Shown: in pieces, positions 8,926 to 16,812 of the stretch | How positions within the stretch are numbered: the stretch's first letter is position 1 | Layout: each line of letters starts with the position of its first letter | DNA from: Actinomadura livida | Lineage (GTDB): Bacteria; Actinomycetota; Actinomycetes; Streptosporangiales; Streptosporangiaceae | DNA length: 64,000 bases | NCBI RefSeq assembly: GCF_014648675.1 | Contig: NZ_BMRO01000006.1 | Coordinates: 168,932-232,931 of the forward strand | Direction: 5' to 3' | Made by a program: the position numbers and the translations under genes | The notes under the pieces: generated by a model | Told to the model about the DNA's origin: nothing | What the model saw: only the letters and a program-made list of their open reading frames with translations | Database searches by the model: none

Positions 8926-8963
8926 CGCACTTCGCGGCGCAGCGCTTCGATCTCGGCGTCCAT
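8886..8963 (-). pseudogene. 25-residue ORF, possible SnoaL-type remnant
   Basis: An ATG at 8963 opens a 25-codon frame with AEIEALRREVRWLRDHEEI and ends in TGA. The charged heptad pattern resembles the first helix of SnoaL/NTF2-like proteins, which start in this way in actinobacteria. It overlaps the start of the thioesterase gene in another frame. It could be the 5' relic of a deleted NTF2-like gene or a short upstream ORF that affects thioesterase translation. Evidence is only the pattern. Confidence 0.3.
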
Positions 8964-9016
8964 GGGCTCCGGCTCCTCCCTCGGGCTCCGCCGCCCGCCG
9001 GCTCCGCAGAAGTTAA

Positions 9017-9036
9017 CCAACCAGCCAGTCGGTTGG
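9017..9036. promoter_or_regulatory. TetR-type operator copy 3
   Basis: CCAACC (9017-9022) and GGTTGG (9031-9036) are exact inverted repeats around AGCCAGTC. This is the most symmetric copy of the AACCRGNCAGTYGGTT site. It lies between the TetR gene and the leftward thioesterase gene, in position to control the latter. Confidence 0.7.
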
Positions 9037-9095
9037 CAATGCTCGAGACGAAGATGCTCTGCCGCCGAGCCGGTGTCCCACCGGGACCGGACGGG

Positions 9096-9725
9096 TCATT
9101 TCCGCGAATTGCGGCGGGCTCCGGTGGCCGGCTTCTCGGGCGGTGCGGCGCAGATGCCGCCCATCACGAAGTCGGTGACCTCTTCGACCAGGAGGTCGTC
9201 CGTGCCGTCTTCGGGACGGCGATACCAGTTGGGCACGTAGGCGAGGATCCCGATGATCGAGTACAGGGTCGTCGACGGCGCGAGCGGCCGGAACTCGTCG
9301 GTGCGCACGCCCTCGGCCAGGAGCGACTTCACGAACTCCTCGTAGCGGTAGATCCGCTGCCGGATCGACCGCGCGTCCTCGGCGGACAGCCGCTGGTCCA
9401 TCCACGGGACCTCTTGGAAGAACACGACCAGCTCGTCATGGCTGGTGGCGACGTGTGCGACCTGCTCGCGGACGAAGAAGCGCATGCGCTCGGTGCTGCT
9501 GCCGGTCAGCGGTACCCGCGCCAGCATGTCCAGGGTCGCGTCGACCTGCTCGGACAGCAGCTCGTACAGGATCGCGCTCTTGGAGGGGTAGTAGTGGTAC
9601 AGGGTCCCCTTGTTGAGCCCGACCTCGTCGGCGATCTGGTCCATGGTCGCGGCGAGGTACCCGTGCTCGCGGAAGATGCGCGCCGCGGTGGCGCGCACGT
9701 CGACCCGGCGCGACGGCCTAGGCAT
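9096..9725 (-). CDS. TetR-family regulator
   Basis: A 209-residue one-component regulator. The N-terminal helix-turn-helix is intact: AARIFREHGYLAATMDQIAD, then EVGLNKGTLYHYYPSK. The C-terminal ligand domain resembles the TetR_C/KstR2-FadR-like group. It ends in a charged tail. The five operator copies at 4847, 4961, 9017, 9866 and 10022 are clustered around this gene and its neighbours, which makes it the best candidate for their regulator, probably responding to an acyl-CoA (inference from family and context). Copy 4 is about 140 bases upstream of its start, allowing autoregulation. Confidence 0.88.
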   Translation of the reverse strand: MPRPSRRVDVRATAARIFREHGYLAATMDQIADEVGLNKGTLYHYYPSKSAILYELLSEQVDATLDMLARVPLTGSSTERMRFFVREQVAHVATSHDELVVFFQEVPWMDQRLSAEDARSIRQRIYRYEEFVKSLLAEGVRTDEFRPLAPSTTLYSIIGILAYVPNWYRRPEDGTDDLLVEEVTDFVMGGICAAPPEKPATGARRNSRK

Positions 9726-9865
9726 ACCGCACCCGCCTCCGCTCCGAACTGCTGCCGATCACTCTTTCGTCCTTCCCGCGAGGATGCCCCGGTTCGCTCT
9801 GAGCTGCGCCGGCGTCCGGGGCGGACTCCACGACCCGCGACTGCGAGATCAAATCGACTTGAGTG

Positions 9866-9885
9866 TAACCGACCATGCGGTGGGT
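9866..9885. promoter_or_regulatory. TetR-type operator copy 4
   Basis: TAACCGACCATGCGGTGGGT is the least conserved copy; read on the minus strand it keeps ACCG and GTCGGTTA. It is located upstream of the TetR gene, consistent with autoregulation. Confidence 0.5.
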
Positions 9886-10021
9886 TCGGTCCGAATCCGG
9901 CGGTTCCCAGCGAAACCCTCTGCACCTCAGCGCCCACGCCTTCTGCTTGCCCCAGAAGGCTTCCAAGCAGGCAGCGGCGCCGCCGTCCCAGACCAACGGC
10001 CTCCGGGCCCACCCTGCAGCT

Positions 10022-10040
10022 GACCAACTGACCGGTTAGT
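10022..10040. promoter_or_regulatory. TetR-type operator copy 5
   Basis: ACCAACTGACCGGTTAGT on the plus strand matches the complement of the shared site. It now faces only the remnant of a TehA-type gene, so its original target may have been lost. Confidence 0.6.
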
Positions 10041-10145
10041 CTCTGTGGAGTTCACGCAGCTGACCTGGCGCCGGGCGTCACCCCCTGCTCGGCGGCGGAT
10101 CGTCGGCGTCGGCGTCCCGGCCGTGGCCGGTCGGCCAGCCGGGGT

Positions 10146-10547
10146 CGGGACGCCGTACATGCCGAGCGGGAAGGTCACGCTCCACAGCGTCGCCTCGTAG
10201 CGCAGCGGGACGCGGTGCACGACGTGCCGCCACCAGCCCGCCGCGACCAGCGGCGGGATGAGCCAGGTGCCGAACGCCCACACCACCACCGACGAGCCGG
10301 CGATCAGGCCGCGGGTGGCGGTGACCATCGGGGTGTCGGCCATCTGCACGATGCGGGCCCCGGCCAGGACGGTGATGGCGGTGGCGCCCATCGCCACCCA
10401 GTACGGCGGGGTGAGGTCGGCCGGGCGGAGCGGGTACATGAGCATGCGGGCGGCGACGAACATGCCGACTCCCGCGTAGAGGGTGGCCGCCGCCTGCTTC
10501 ACCGCGGCAAGCCGGGAACCGGCGCGGCTGAGGCTCACAAACCAGTA
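10146..10547 (-). pseudogene. Internal fragment of TehA/TDT-family transporter
   Basis: About 134 residues in one frame match the middle of tellurite-resistance/dicarboxylate (TDT, SLAC1-like) membrane proteins. Examples are YPLRPADLTPPYWVAMGATA, VVVWAFGTWLIPPLVA and RYEATLWSVTFPLGMYGV. Family members are about 330-350 residues; here both the N-terminal helices and the C-terminal end are missing. The frame continues into unrelated Arg/Pro-rich sequence on both sides and has no start with a ribosome-binding site. It is a decayed gene. Confidence 0.7.
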
Positions 10548-10780
10548 CCGTACTCCGCCCTCACACCACGCCCCTCCACCGGTCCCAGCTTCCGAGGAGC
10601 GCCGCAGGAACGTCAGCGTCCCGCTTGACACCACAAGTTGATCACTTCCGGGGTGGGTGAGGCGTGGCGGGTACGGCGGTGGGGGTATGCGTGGAGCCTC
10701 CCGTGGGCGGATGTGGCGGGACGGACGTTGCGGCGAGTGTGTGCGGGGTCGCAGCACACCCGGCTGGAAGGGAATCCGCC

Positions 10781-12151
10781 ATGCAACAGCGCACAGCGTT
10801 GCGGTTCGCCGCATCCGCCGCGGGGACGGTCGTCCTGTTCTCCGGTGTCGGCCTCACCGCGCAGGCCGCCGCCGAGACGGGCGCGCGTCCCGCGGCCGCG
10901 TCCGCCGTCCTGGAAACGCGGGCGGTGACCGAGTGGATCGAGCGGAACGCGCATCGGCTCGGCACCGTCGATCCGGGCGCGCCGCTGGACGACCTGGAGC
11001 CCCTGCGGCGTTCGGTCGGGAACGCCTCGATCGTCGGCCTGGGCGAGCCCCAGCACGGGCTGCGGGAGGTGACCGGGCTCAAGCACCGCACCATGCGCTA
11101 CCTGGTGGAGCGGATGGGGTTCCGGTCCATCGCCTGGGAGGACGACTGGACGCTCGGCCTGGAGATCGACCGGTACATCCGCACCGGTCAGGGGGACGTC
11201 GACGCGCTGCTGCGGCGGACGAGCGGCGCCTGGGCCGACCGCGACACCGCCGACGCGCTGAACTGGCTGCGCGACTTCAACACCGGACGCAAGAAGAACG
11301 ACCAGGTCAGGTTCGTGGGCGTGGAGTACTACACGACCTGGCTCCCGGCCTACGACATCGTCGGCGCGCACGTCGCGAAGGCCGCGCCGTCGCTCGTCCC
11401 CCAACTGCGAAGGCACATGAAGTGGCTCCGGCCGAGGAAGCAGGACGCCTGGGCCCACGCCGGCTGGTACATGCACGAGGTGACGGACAAGGAGCCCTAC
11501 GTCGAGCACGCCCGCGACCTGTACGACATGGTCGAGCGGCTGCCGCACCGGCCCGGCGACCGGGCGTACTCGCTGGCGGTGCACGCCGCCAAGCAGATCC
11601 GCTCCTTCTACCTCAACTACTACATCCCGCGTGAGACCTCCTACGCCTTCCGGGACGCCCGCGCGGCGGAGAACCTGCGCTGGTGGCGCGGCCACCACCA
11701 CGGCAAGGTCGTGTACTGGGCGGCCACCCCGCACACCGCCGCCGCCCCGGGGATGCGCCTGTTCAGCCCGGAGCAGGGCGAGATGGCCTTCGCGAGCGTC
11801 GGGTCGTACCTGCGACGCTGGTTCGGGGACCGCTACCGGTCCATCGGATTCACCTTCGACCACGGGACCATCGCCGGGGAAAGCGGCCCGGTTCTGATGC
11901 CGCCTCCGCGCGAGGAGTGGGTCGAGCACCCCTTCGGCCAGGCCACCCGCTTCGACCAACTGCTCATGGACCTGCGCGCAGCCGCACCCGCGCCGGTCCG
12001 CGCGTGGCTGCGGTCCCCGATCACCACGCGCGGCATCGCCGCCGAGACCCCCGAACTGCCCTACGACTCCCACGCCACCGGCGGCACCGCGCGGCAGTGG
12101 TTCGACCTGGTCGTCCACCGCCAAGCGGTCACCCCCGCCCGACCACTCTGA
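10781..12151 (+). CDS. Exported erythromycin-esterase-family protein
   Basis: A 456-residue protein with a Sec signal peptide (FAASAAGTVVLFSGVGLTAQ, cleavage near AQA-AAE). The body matches the erythromycin esterase (EreA/EreB) superfamily: GLGEPQHGLREV (the GE..HG motif), RSIAWEDDWTLG and the later VVYWAATPHTAA. The family uses a metal-independent histidine mechanism to open macrolactones, but many actinobacterial members have unknown substrates, and export is unlike the classical cytoplasmic Ere enzymes. The start follows GGAAGGGA at good spacing. It converges with the lipoprotein gene at 12185. A macrolide-resistance role is possible but unproven. Confidence 0.85.
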   Translation: MQQRTALRFAASAAGTVVLFSGVGLTAQAAAETGARPAAASAVLETRAVTEWIERNAHRLGTVDPGAPLDDLEPLRRSVGNASIVGLGEPQHGLREVTGLKHRTMRYLVERMGFRSIAWEDDWTLGLEIDRYIRTGQGDVDALLRRTSGAWADRDTADALNWLRDFNTGRKKNDQVRFVGVEYYTTWLPAYDIVGAHVAKAAPSLVPQLRRHMKWLRPRKQDAWAHAGWYMHEVTDKEPYVEHARDLYDMVERLPHRPGDRAYSLAVHAAKQIRSFYLNYYIPRETSYAFRDARAAENLRWWRGHHHGKVVYWAATPHTAAAPGMRLFSPEQGEMAFASVGSYLRRWFGDRYRSIGFTFDHGTIAGESGPVLMPPPREEWVEHPFGQATRFDQLLMDLRAAAPAPVRAWLRSPITTRGIAAETPELPYDSHATGGTARQWFDLVVHRQAVTPARPL

Positions 12152-12184
12152 GAGGGCGGGGGCGCCGGGGCATCGCTTCCGGGG

Positions 12185-13000
12185 TCACTGTGCAGGGGCG
12201 GTTATCTGCTGGGGCTTGCCGTGGTCATGGAGTGCGAGCTTCGCTTTGAAGCGGAGGAGCACTCCCCGGGTCATGTCCTTGTTGCCCAAGGGAAATTCGC
12301 TTTCGACCTCCAGGAGCCGGGGGCGGTCCTCGTCGTCAATGAAGAGCCTCATCTGGATCACCGCCTCGCGGGGATAGACCTTGCGGGCGAGGTCGCGGAT
12401 ATCCGGGTCGTCTTTGAGGCAGTCGTCCACCGTGCAGGAGATCCAGTATCTGCGCATGGTGACGCCCGAGGTTGTGGTGGGGACCGGCGTCCCGGCCGAC
12501 TGGCCCTTGTTCCGGAACATCGCCGCGACCATGGACGTCCGCAGCATCGCCCCGGTGCCGGCCGGATCGAGTCCTCGGTTCCCCACCATCCTCGCCGGCC
12601 CGGTAAGGGTTCGCCATTCTGCGGATTGCAGCGAGTTGCGGACGTACGTGCGGCCGCCCAAGACGATCACGCGGACGGCCCCGTCCCGGACGAGGTCCTC
12701 GCTGTACTGCCGTTCGACCGTGGTGGTGACCGACCGCAGGTCCAGATCGGTGGCGTGCTGACCGGGATCGGAGCGCTGAGTGCCCCGCATCTCCGCGTTC
12801 ATCCTGATCGGCGGGAAACCCATGCCGTTCACGAACACTCTGACCTCGACATCGGCCCGGTGGGGTTGTTCCAAACCGCTGATGGCCTTTTCCAAGTGCC
12901 GGTGGGCTTCCTGCCGAGGGTCCTTGGACGCGTCCTGTCCGCAGCCGGGCAGGACCACTGCCAGGGCTCCCAGCACGGCGCACACGGGACGCCGGTTCAT
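12185..13000 (-). CDS. Exported lipoprotein, LppX/LprG-like size
   Basis: A 271-residue lipoprotein. Signal peptide ends in VLPGC, followed by Gly-Gln-Asp. The mature part is beta-rich with paired acidic/aromatic strands (for example VIVLGGRTYVRNS and RYWISCTVDDCL) and resembles, in size and pattern, actinobacterial LppX/LprAFG-type lipid-binding lipoproteins; no strong motif proves this. The ATG at 13000 has AGGGA seven bases upstream; a GTG at 13015 overlaps the stop of the upstream glycosidase gene. It is therefore probably co-translated with the glycosidase-like protein at 13012-14325. Confidence 0.7.
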   Translation of the reverse strand: MNRRPVCAVLGALAVVLPGCGQDASKDPRQEAHRHLEKAISGLEQPHRADVEVRVFVNGMGFPPIRMNAEMRGTQRSDPGQHATDLDLRSVTTTVERQYSEDLVRDGAVRVIVLGGRTYVRNSLQSAEWRTLTGPARMVGNRGLDPAGTGAMLRTSMVAAMFRNKGQSAGTPVPTTTSGVTMRRYWISCTVDDCLKDDPDIRDLARKVYPREAVIQMRLFIDDEDRPRLLEVESEFPLGNKDMTRGVLLRFKAKLALHDHGKPQQITAPAQ

Positions 13001-13011
13001 CGCGTCGTCCC

Positions 13012-14325
13012 TCACCGGTAGCGGACGATGACCGGGGTGCCGGTGATCTGCAGGGACTGGCCCGGCTGGACGGGCTGCGGCGACTCACCGATGCGTTCGG
13101 CCTCGTAGGTGGTCGGGCCGGTGGGATAGCTGACCGACCCCTGCCGGGTCCAGCGGACGACGGCGTATTCACCGGTCTGGTAGACGAAGCCGCACTGCCA
13201 CATTTCGGAAGGGAGCCCGTCGGCGGTGCCGTGGCCGCAGTAGCGGATGGACGCGCCCTTCATCCAGCCGACGAGTTGCGTCACCGCGTGCCCGGCGAGC
13301 GTCGGTTCCTGTCCCGCGTCCTGGAGTTTGAGTCCGAGCTCGGTCCCGCCCCAGCCGTAGTAGTAGGAACGTCCGAGCCGGTTGTGGAGGCCCATGAGGA
13401 AATAGCGGGACACCCAGTCGGCGGCCTGGCGGTCGGTGCCGGGGAACGGGTCGGCTTCGGGTTCCTCGGTGGTCTCGGTGTCCCATATCGGCTTGGTGAC
13501 GCCCCGGCCGGCCAGGACCGAACGCGCCGTGGCGACCATGGTCTCGGCGCGCTCCGGCCACACGATCACGTTGTCGGTCCCGTCCTGGTAGAGGTGGAGG
13601 GCGACCCGGTCGGCGTAGTCGTAACCGCCGAGTTCGGCGAATCGGCGCATCCAGTTCTGCACTTCGGCGCGGTGCAGCATGGTCGCGCTCGGGCTGACGA
13701 CGATGGCGGACGGGTCCACCGACTTGATGATCTGGTAGGCGCGGCGCGCCATGTCCCTCATCTGCTCGGCGGTGCCGCCGAAGTATTCGGGGTGCGTGGC
13801 CTCGTTCCACAGCTCGTACGCCTCGATGCGGCCCTTGTAACGGGTCGCCACGCGGTGGACGTAGTCGTCCCAGTCGCGCAGGTCGTCCGGCGGGTCGATG
13901 GTGCAGGGCTCGCCGTACCTGCAGCGGTCTCCGTCGGGGTTCGCCCACAGCGGGGTCTGGCCCATCGTGTAGAGGACCGGCAGCCCCTTGGACCGCGCCC
14001 CCTCGACCAGGGCGTCGAGCGTCGACCAGTCGTAGGCGTCCTGCCGCGGTTCGATCTTCGACCAGCGCGTCGCGTCGTCCCAGAGCCGGACGGCGCCCAC
14101 GTCGATGGTGGGCATGCTCCCGTCGGTGACGCCGACGATGTCGACGCCGAAGCCGACCTTGCCGACGGGGATCGGCGGATCGGCCGTCCAGCCGCCCGAC
14201 CGCAGCGACCCGCCCCCCTGCGCCGGGCCGGCCGCGGCGCCGGCGGCCGGATCCGGTGCGCCGATCGTGCTGAGCACGGTGAGAGCCGCGACCGCTGTGC
14301 TGAGGCCGATGAAGTTCCGGAGCAT
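13012..14325 (-). CDS. Exported TIM-barrel glycosidase (GH39/GH5-like)
   Basis: A 437-residue secreted protein. A Sec signal peptide covers about residues 1-30. The barrel contains RYKGRIEAYELWNEATHPEY with the acid/base Glu in WNE (residue 175), and PIWDTETTEEP with the probable nucleophile Glu 284, the clan GH-A arrangement. Residues 355-437 form a short C-terminal beta domain. An Asn-Glu pair and the second Glu are intact, so activity is expected; the glycan is unknown. GGAGAA precedes the ATG. The neighbouring SARP fusion carries a paralogous but degenerate barrel (about residues 358-660), and the downstream lipoprotein gene is coupled to this one. Confidence 0.85.
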   Translation of the reverse strand: MLRNFIGLSTAVAALTVLSTIGAPDPAAGAAAGPAQGGGSLRSGGWTADPPIPVGKVGFGVDIVGVTDGSMPTIDVGAVRLWDDATRWSKIEPRQDAYDWSTLDALVEGARSKGLPVLYTMGQTPLWANPDGDRCRYGEPCTIDPPDDLRDWDDYVHRVATRYKGRIEAYELWNEATHPEYFGGTAEQMRDMARRAYQIIKSVDPSAIVVSPSATMLHRAEVQNWMRRFAELGGYDYADRVALHLYQDGTDNVIVWPERAETMVATARSVLAGRGVTKPIWDTETTEEPEADPFPGTDRQAADWVSRYFLMGLHNRLGRSYYYGWGGTELGLKLQDAGQEPTLAGHAVTQLVGWMKGASIRYCGHGTADGLPSEMWQCGFVYQTGEYAVVRWTRQGSVSYPTGPTTYEAERIGESPQPVQPGQSLQITGTPVIVRYR

Positions 14326-14444
14326 GGCGACGTTCTCCGTTCTTTCCCTCTGGTGACTCGTGCCCGGAGGCCCGGGAGCACGGGATCCGTGCCACCCGTC
14401 GACGGATCCGCACCAATCGGTAGCGCGCCGCGCCTATCCGATCG

Positions 14445-16694
14445 CTATCCGGTGGCTGTCCCCGCTGGTGAGGGCGCTCCGCTGAAGCGGATCAGGACCG
14501 GACGCTCGCTGATCACCACGGCCCGCCCGGCGCGCACCGGCATGGACCGCCCGTCGAGATGGTCGACGCTCCGCACGCCGTGCTCAAGGGTCATCGCGGC
14601 CGACCCCTCGGCCGTCCATCGCACGGCGGCCTCCCCGCCGCCCCGCGCACCGGGGAGTGTGAACCGGCACTGCCAGACCCCCTCCGGCAGGCCGTCGGCC
14701 CGCCCCTGCCCGCACGACCGGACGGACGCGCCGTCCAGCCAGTCCTGCAGCCGGTCGATGAACAGCGCCGCGCGGGTCGGCGCGCTCCCCTCCACCTGGA
14801 GCACGATGGGCGGGACCCGGACCCCCCAGCTGTAGAAGTACATGCGGGTGTAGCGGGCGTAGAGGCCCGCCAGGTAGAAGCGCACCGCGTAGTTGTTGGC
14901 GTCGTGTTCCGGCAGGGACTTCTCCGTGGGAACGGAATGGCCCGGCCCCGTGGCGTACATGGGCAGGTGCACCCCGGCGTTGTGCAGGACGTTGTAGACG
15001 ATGGCGGCCAGTTGCGTCATTTCCTCTGGACGTCCGGTGTTCCTGCGCGGATGAAGCTTGACGGCGGCGGCGTCACAGGAGCGGTATCCGCCCAGGGTCG
15101 CGAACCTTGCGAGGGACTGGCGCCCCTGGGACGTCCACAACCTCCCGAAGGACGGGCACACCACCGTGGCACGCGGGTCCTTCTTCCTGATGATGGCGGC
15201 GGCCCGGTGCGTCATCTCCACCAGAGTCGCCAAGTCCCCCGTGTAGTGCTCGGGGGTGTTGGCGAAGTCCCAGATCTCGTAGGCGCCGATTCGTCCCTTG
15301 TAGCGGGACGCCACTGCCCGCACGTACGTGTCCCAGTGGGCGAGGTCGCGGGGCGGGGCCGTCCTAGAGCCGTCGTCGTACGCGCTGCGGGGAGCGTCCG
15401 GCGCCGCGGCCCAGGACGGGGTGATGCCCATCGTGTAGAGCATCGGAAGGCGTGCGCGTTCGGCGCCCGCCACCATCCGGTCGAGGTTGCTCCAGTCGAA
15501 CGTGCCGGGCTCGGGGTGGACGTTCGCCCAGCGCGTACGGCTGTCCCAGAAACGCGCCGCCCCGATGCGGAAGCCCGGCATGGCGCCGCTCTTGGTTCCG
15601 ATCGTCGTGCCGAAGAAGGCCGCCGGCACCGGCTTCGGCGGTGCCTCCACCCAGGCGGGCCCCGGCACGAACTGCGCTGTCGGCGACCGCGGGGGCGCCT
15701 CGGCGGTGAACCGGTCCGCCGCGGCCGATCCGCCGGCGCAGGCCGACAGCGCCATCGCCGCGCCCACACCGATGACCCGGATCCGCCTGCTGCCGGCTGC
15801 GGCGGGCCCGGCCGGCTCGGTGGCGGCGGGTTCGGCGGTTCCGGGCTCGAACACGGCGAGCTCGAACTCGGCGGGCCTCGAATGGCCGGCGGGAGGCGGT
15901 TCCTGGGGGCGTTCCGGGACGGCGATGAGCGGTTCGGGGTCGCGGTCGCCCCTCAGGATGACCTCGTGCAGCTCGCGCAGCCGGGCCGCAGGTTCCAGGC
16001 CGGTCTCCTCCACGAGCAACGCGCGCCCGGCGCGGTAGGCCTCCAGCGCCTCCGTGCGCCGGCCGCAACGGTAGAGGGCCAGCATCAGCCGGGCGCGGAG
16101 TTCCTCCCGGAGGGGGTGCTCGGCCACCAGCGCGGCCAGTTCCGCCACCACGGCCGCATGCCGTCCCAGCGCCAGCTCAAGGCCGAGTCGCTCCTCGATC
16201 GCCGCGAGGCGCAGCTCGTCCAGCCGTGCCGCCTCGCGGGGGACGAACACCGCGCGGGCGCCGTCCAGGGGCCGGCCGCGCCATAACGCGAGCGCCGCGC
16301 GGAACTCGGCGACGGCCTCGTCCGGCCGCCCGCGGCCGGCGAGGTCCCGGGCGCGCTCGGTCCGGCCGGTGAACTCGGCGACGTCCAGCGCCACGGAGAT
16401 CCGCGCCGAGCCGGTACGGAACACGTATCCGGGCGGGCTGGTCTCGATCAGCGCACCGGCGTCCCCCAGCGATCGCCGTACCCGGTGCACGAGCGTGTGC
16501 ACCTGGGTACGGGCGGACTCGGGCGGCAGGTCGCCCCACAGCTCGTCCACCAGCCGGTCGATGGAGACCACGCGGTCGGCGTCGAGCAGCAGCGCGACCA
16601 GCAGCGCACGCTGCCTGCCGCCGCCGAGCGGCACCGGACGGCCGTCCTTTCGCACCTCCACCGGGCCCAGCACCGAGAAACCGACGTCCAGCAT
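14445..16694 (-). CDS. SARP regulator fused to degenerate glycosidase ectodomain
   Basis: A 749-residue chimera. Residues 1-95 are an OmpR-like winged helix and 95-250 a bacterial transcriptional activation domain, that is a SARP/AfsR head. A Pro/Glu-rich linker (250-303) leads to a single hydrophobic segment (about 306-323) that I read as a membrane anchor. Residues 358-660 are a GH39-like barrel clearly paralogous to the neighbouring enzyme: both have RYKGRI, TWARFW-type and DWSNLD/DWSTLD blocks. The catalytic WNE is replaced by WDF (residues 475-477), and the nucleophile block PIWDTETTE by PMYATGPGH, so catalysis should be lost. It looks like a membrane-tethered transcription factor with a glycan-sensing pseudoenzyme. 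The ATG at 16694 follows GGAGG. Confidence 0.85.
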   Translation of the reverse strand: MLDVGFSVLGPVEVRKDGRPVPLGGGRQRALLVALLLDADRVVSIDRLVDELWGDLPPESARTQVHTLVHRVRRSLGDAGALIETSPPGYVFRTGSARISVALDVAEFTGRTERARDLAGRGRPDEAVAEFRAALALWRGRPLDGARAVFVPREAARLDELRLAAIEERLGLELALGRHAAVVAELAALVAEHPLREELRARLMLALYRCGRRTEALEAYRAGRALLVEETGLEPAARLRELHEVILRGDRDPEPLIAVPERPQEPPPAGHSRPAEFELAVFEPGTAEPAATEPAGPAAAGSRRIRVIGVGAAMALSACAGGSAAADRFTAEAPPRSPTAQFVPGPAWVEAPPKPVPAAFFGTTIGTKSGAMPGFRIGAARFWDSRTRWANVHPEPGTFDWSNLDRMVAGAERARLPMLYTMGITPSWAAAPDAPRSAYDDGSRTAPPRDLAHWDTYVRAVASRYKGRIGAYEIWDFANTPEHYTGDLATLVEMTHRAAAIIRKKDPRATVVCPSFGRLWTSQGRQSLARFATLGGYRSCDAAAVKLHPRRNTGRPEEMTQLAAIVYNVLHNAGVHLPMYATGPGHSVPTEKSLPEHDANNYAVRFYLAGLYARYTRMYFYSWGVRVPPIVLQVEGSAPTRAALFIDRLQDWLDGASVRSCGQGRADGLPEGVWQCRFTLPGARGGGEAAVRWTAEGSAAMTLEHGVRSVDHLDGRSMPVRAGRAVVISERPVLIRFSGAPSPAGTATG

Positions 16695-16812
16695 GCACTC
16701 CTCCAGCCGGCGCACCGCCGTGGGACGCAGCGGCGCCGCCCCCGTCGATGTTGCCTTCCCGGTACTCCTCGACGCCCGCCCTCCTCGACATGTTCAGACC
16801 AAGCGGGTGCCG

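Larger units (their letters stand above)
9726..10145. other. Non-coding stretch with two operator copies
   Basis: No credible gene is seen in these 420 bases. They hold operator copies 4 and 5 and probably the TetR promoter. ORFs on both strands here lack family resemblance and ribosome-binding sites. Confidence 0.6.

Noticed and set aside
10781..12151. EreA-like protein as a proven macrolide-resistance gene
   Set aside because: The family is broad in actinobacteria and this member is exported; resistance cannot be concluded from sequence.
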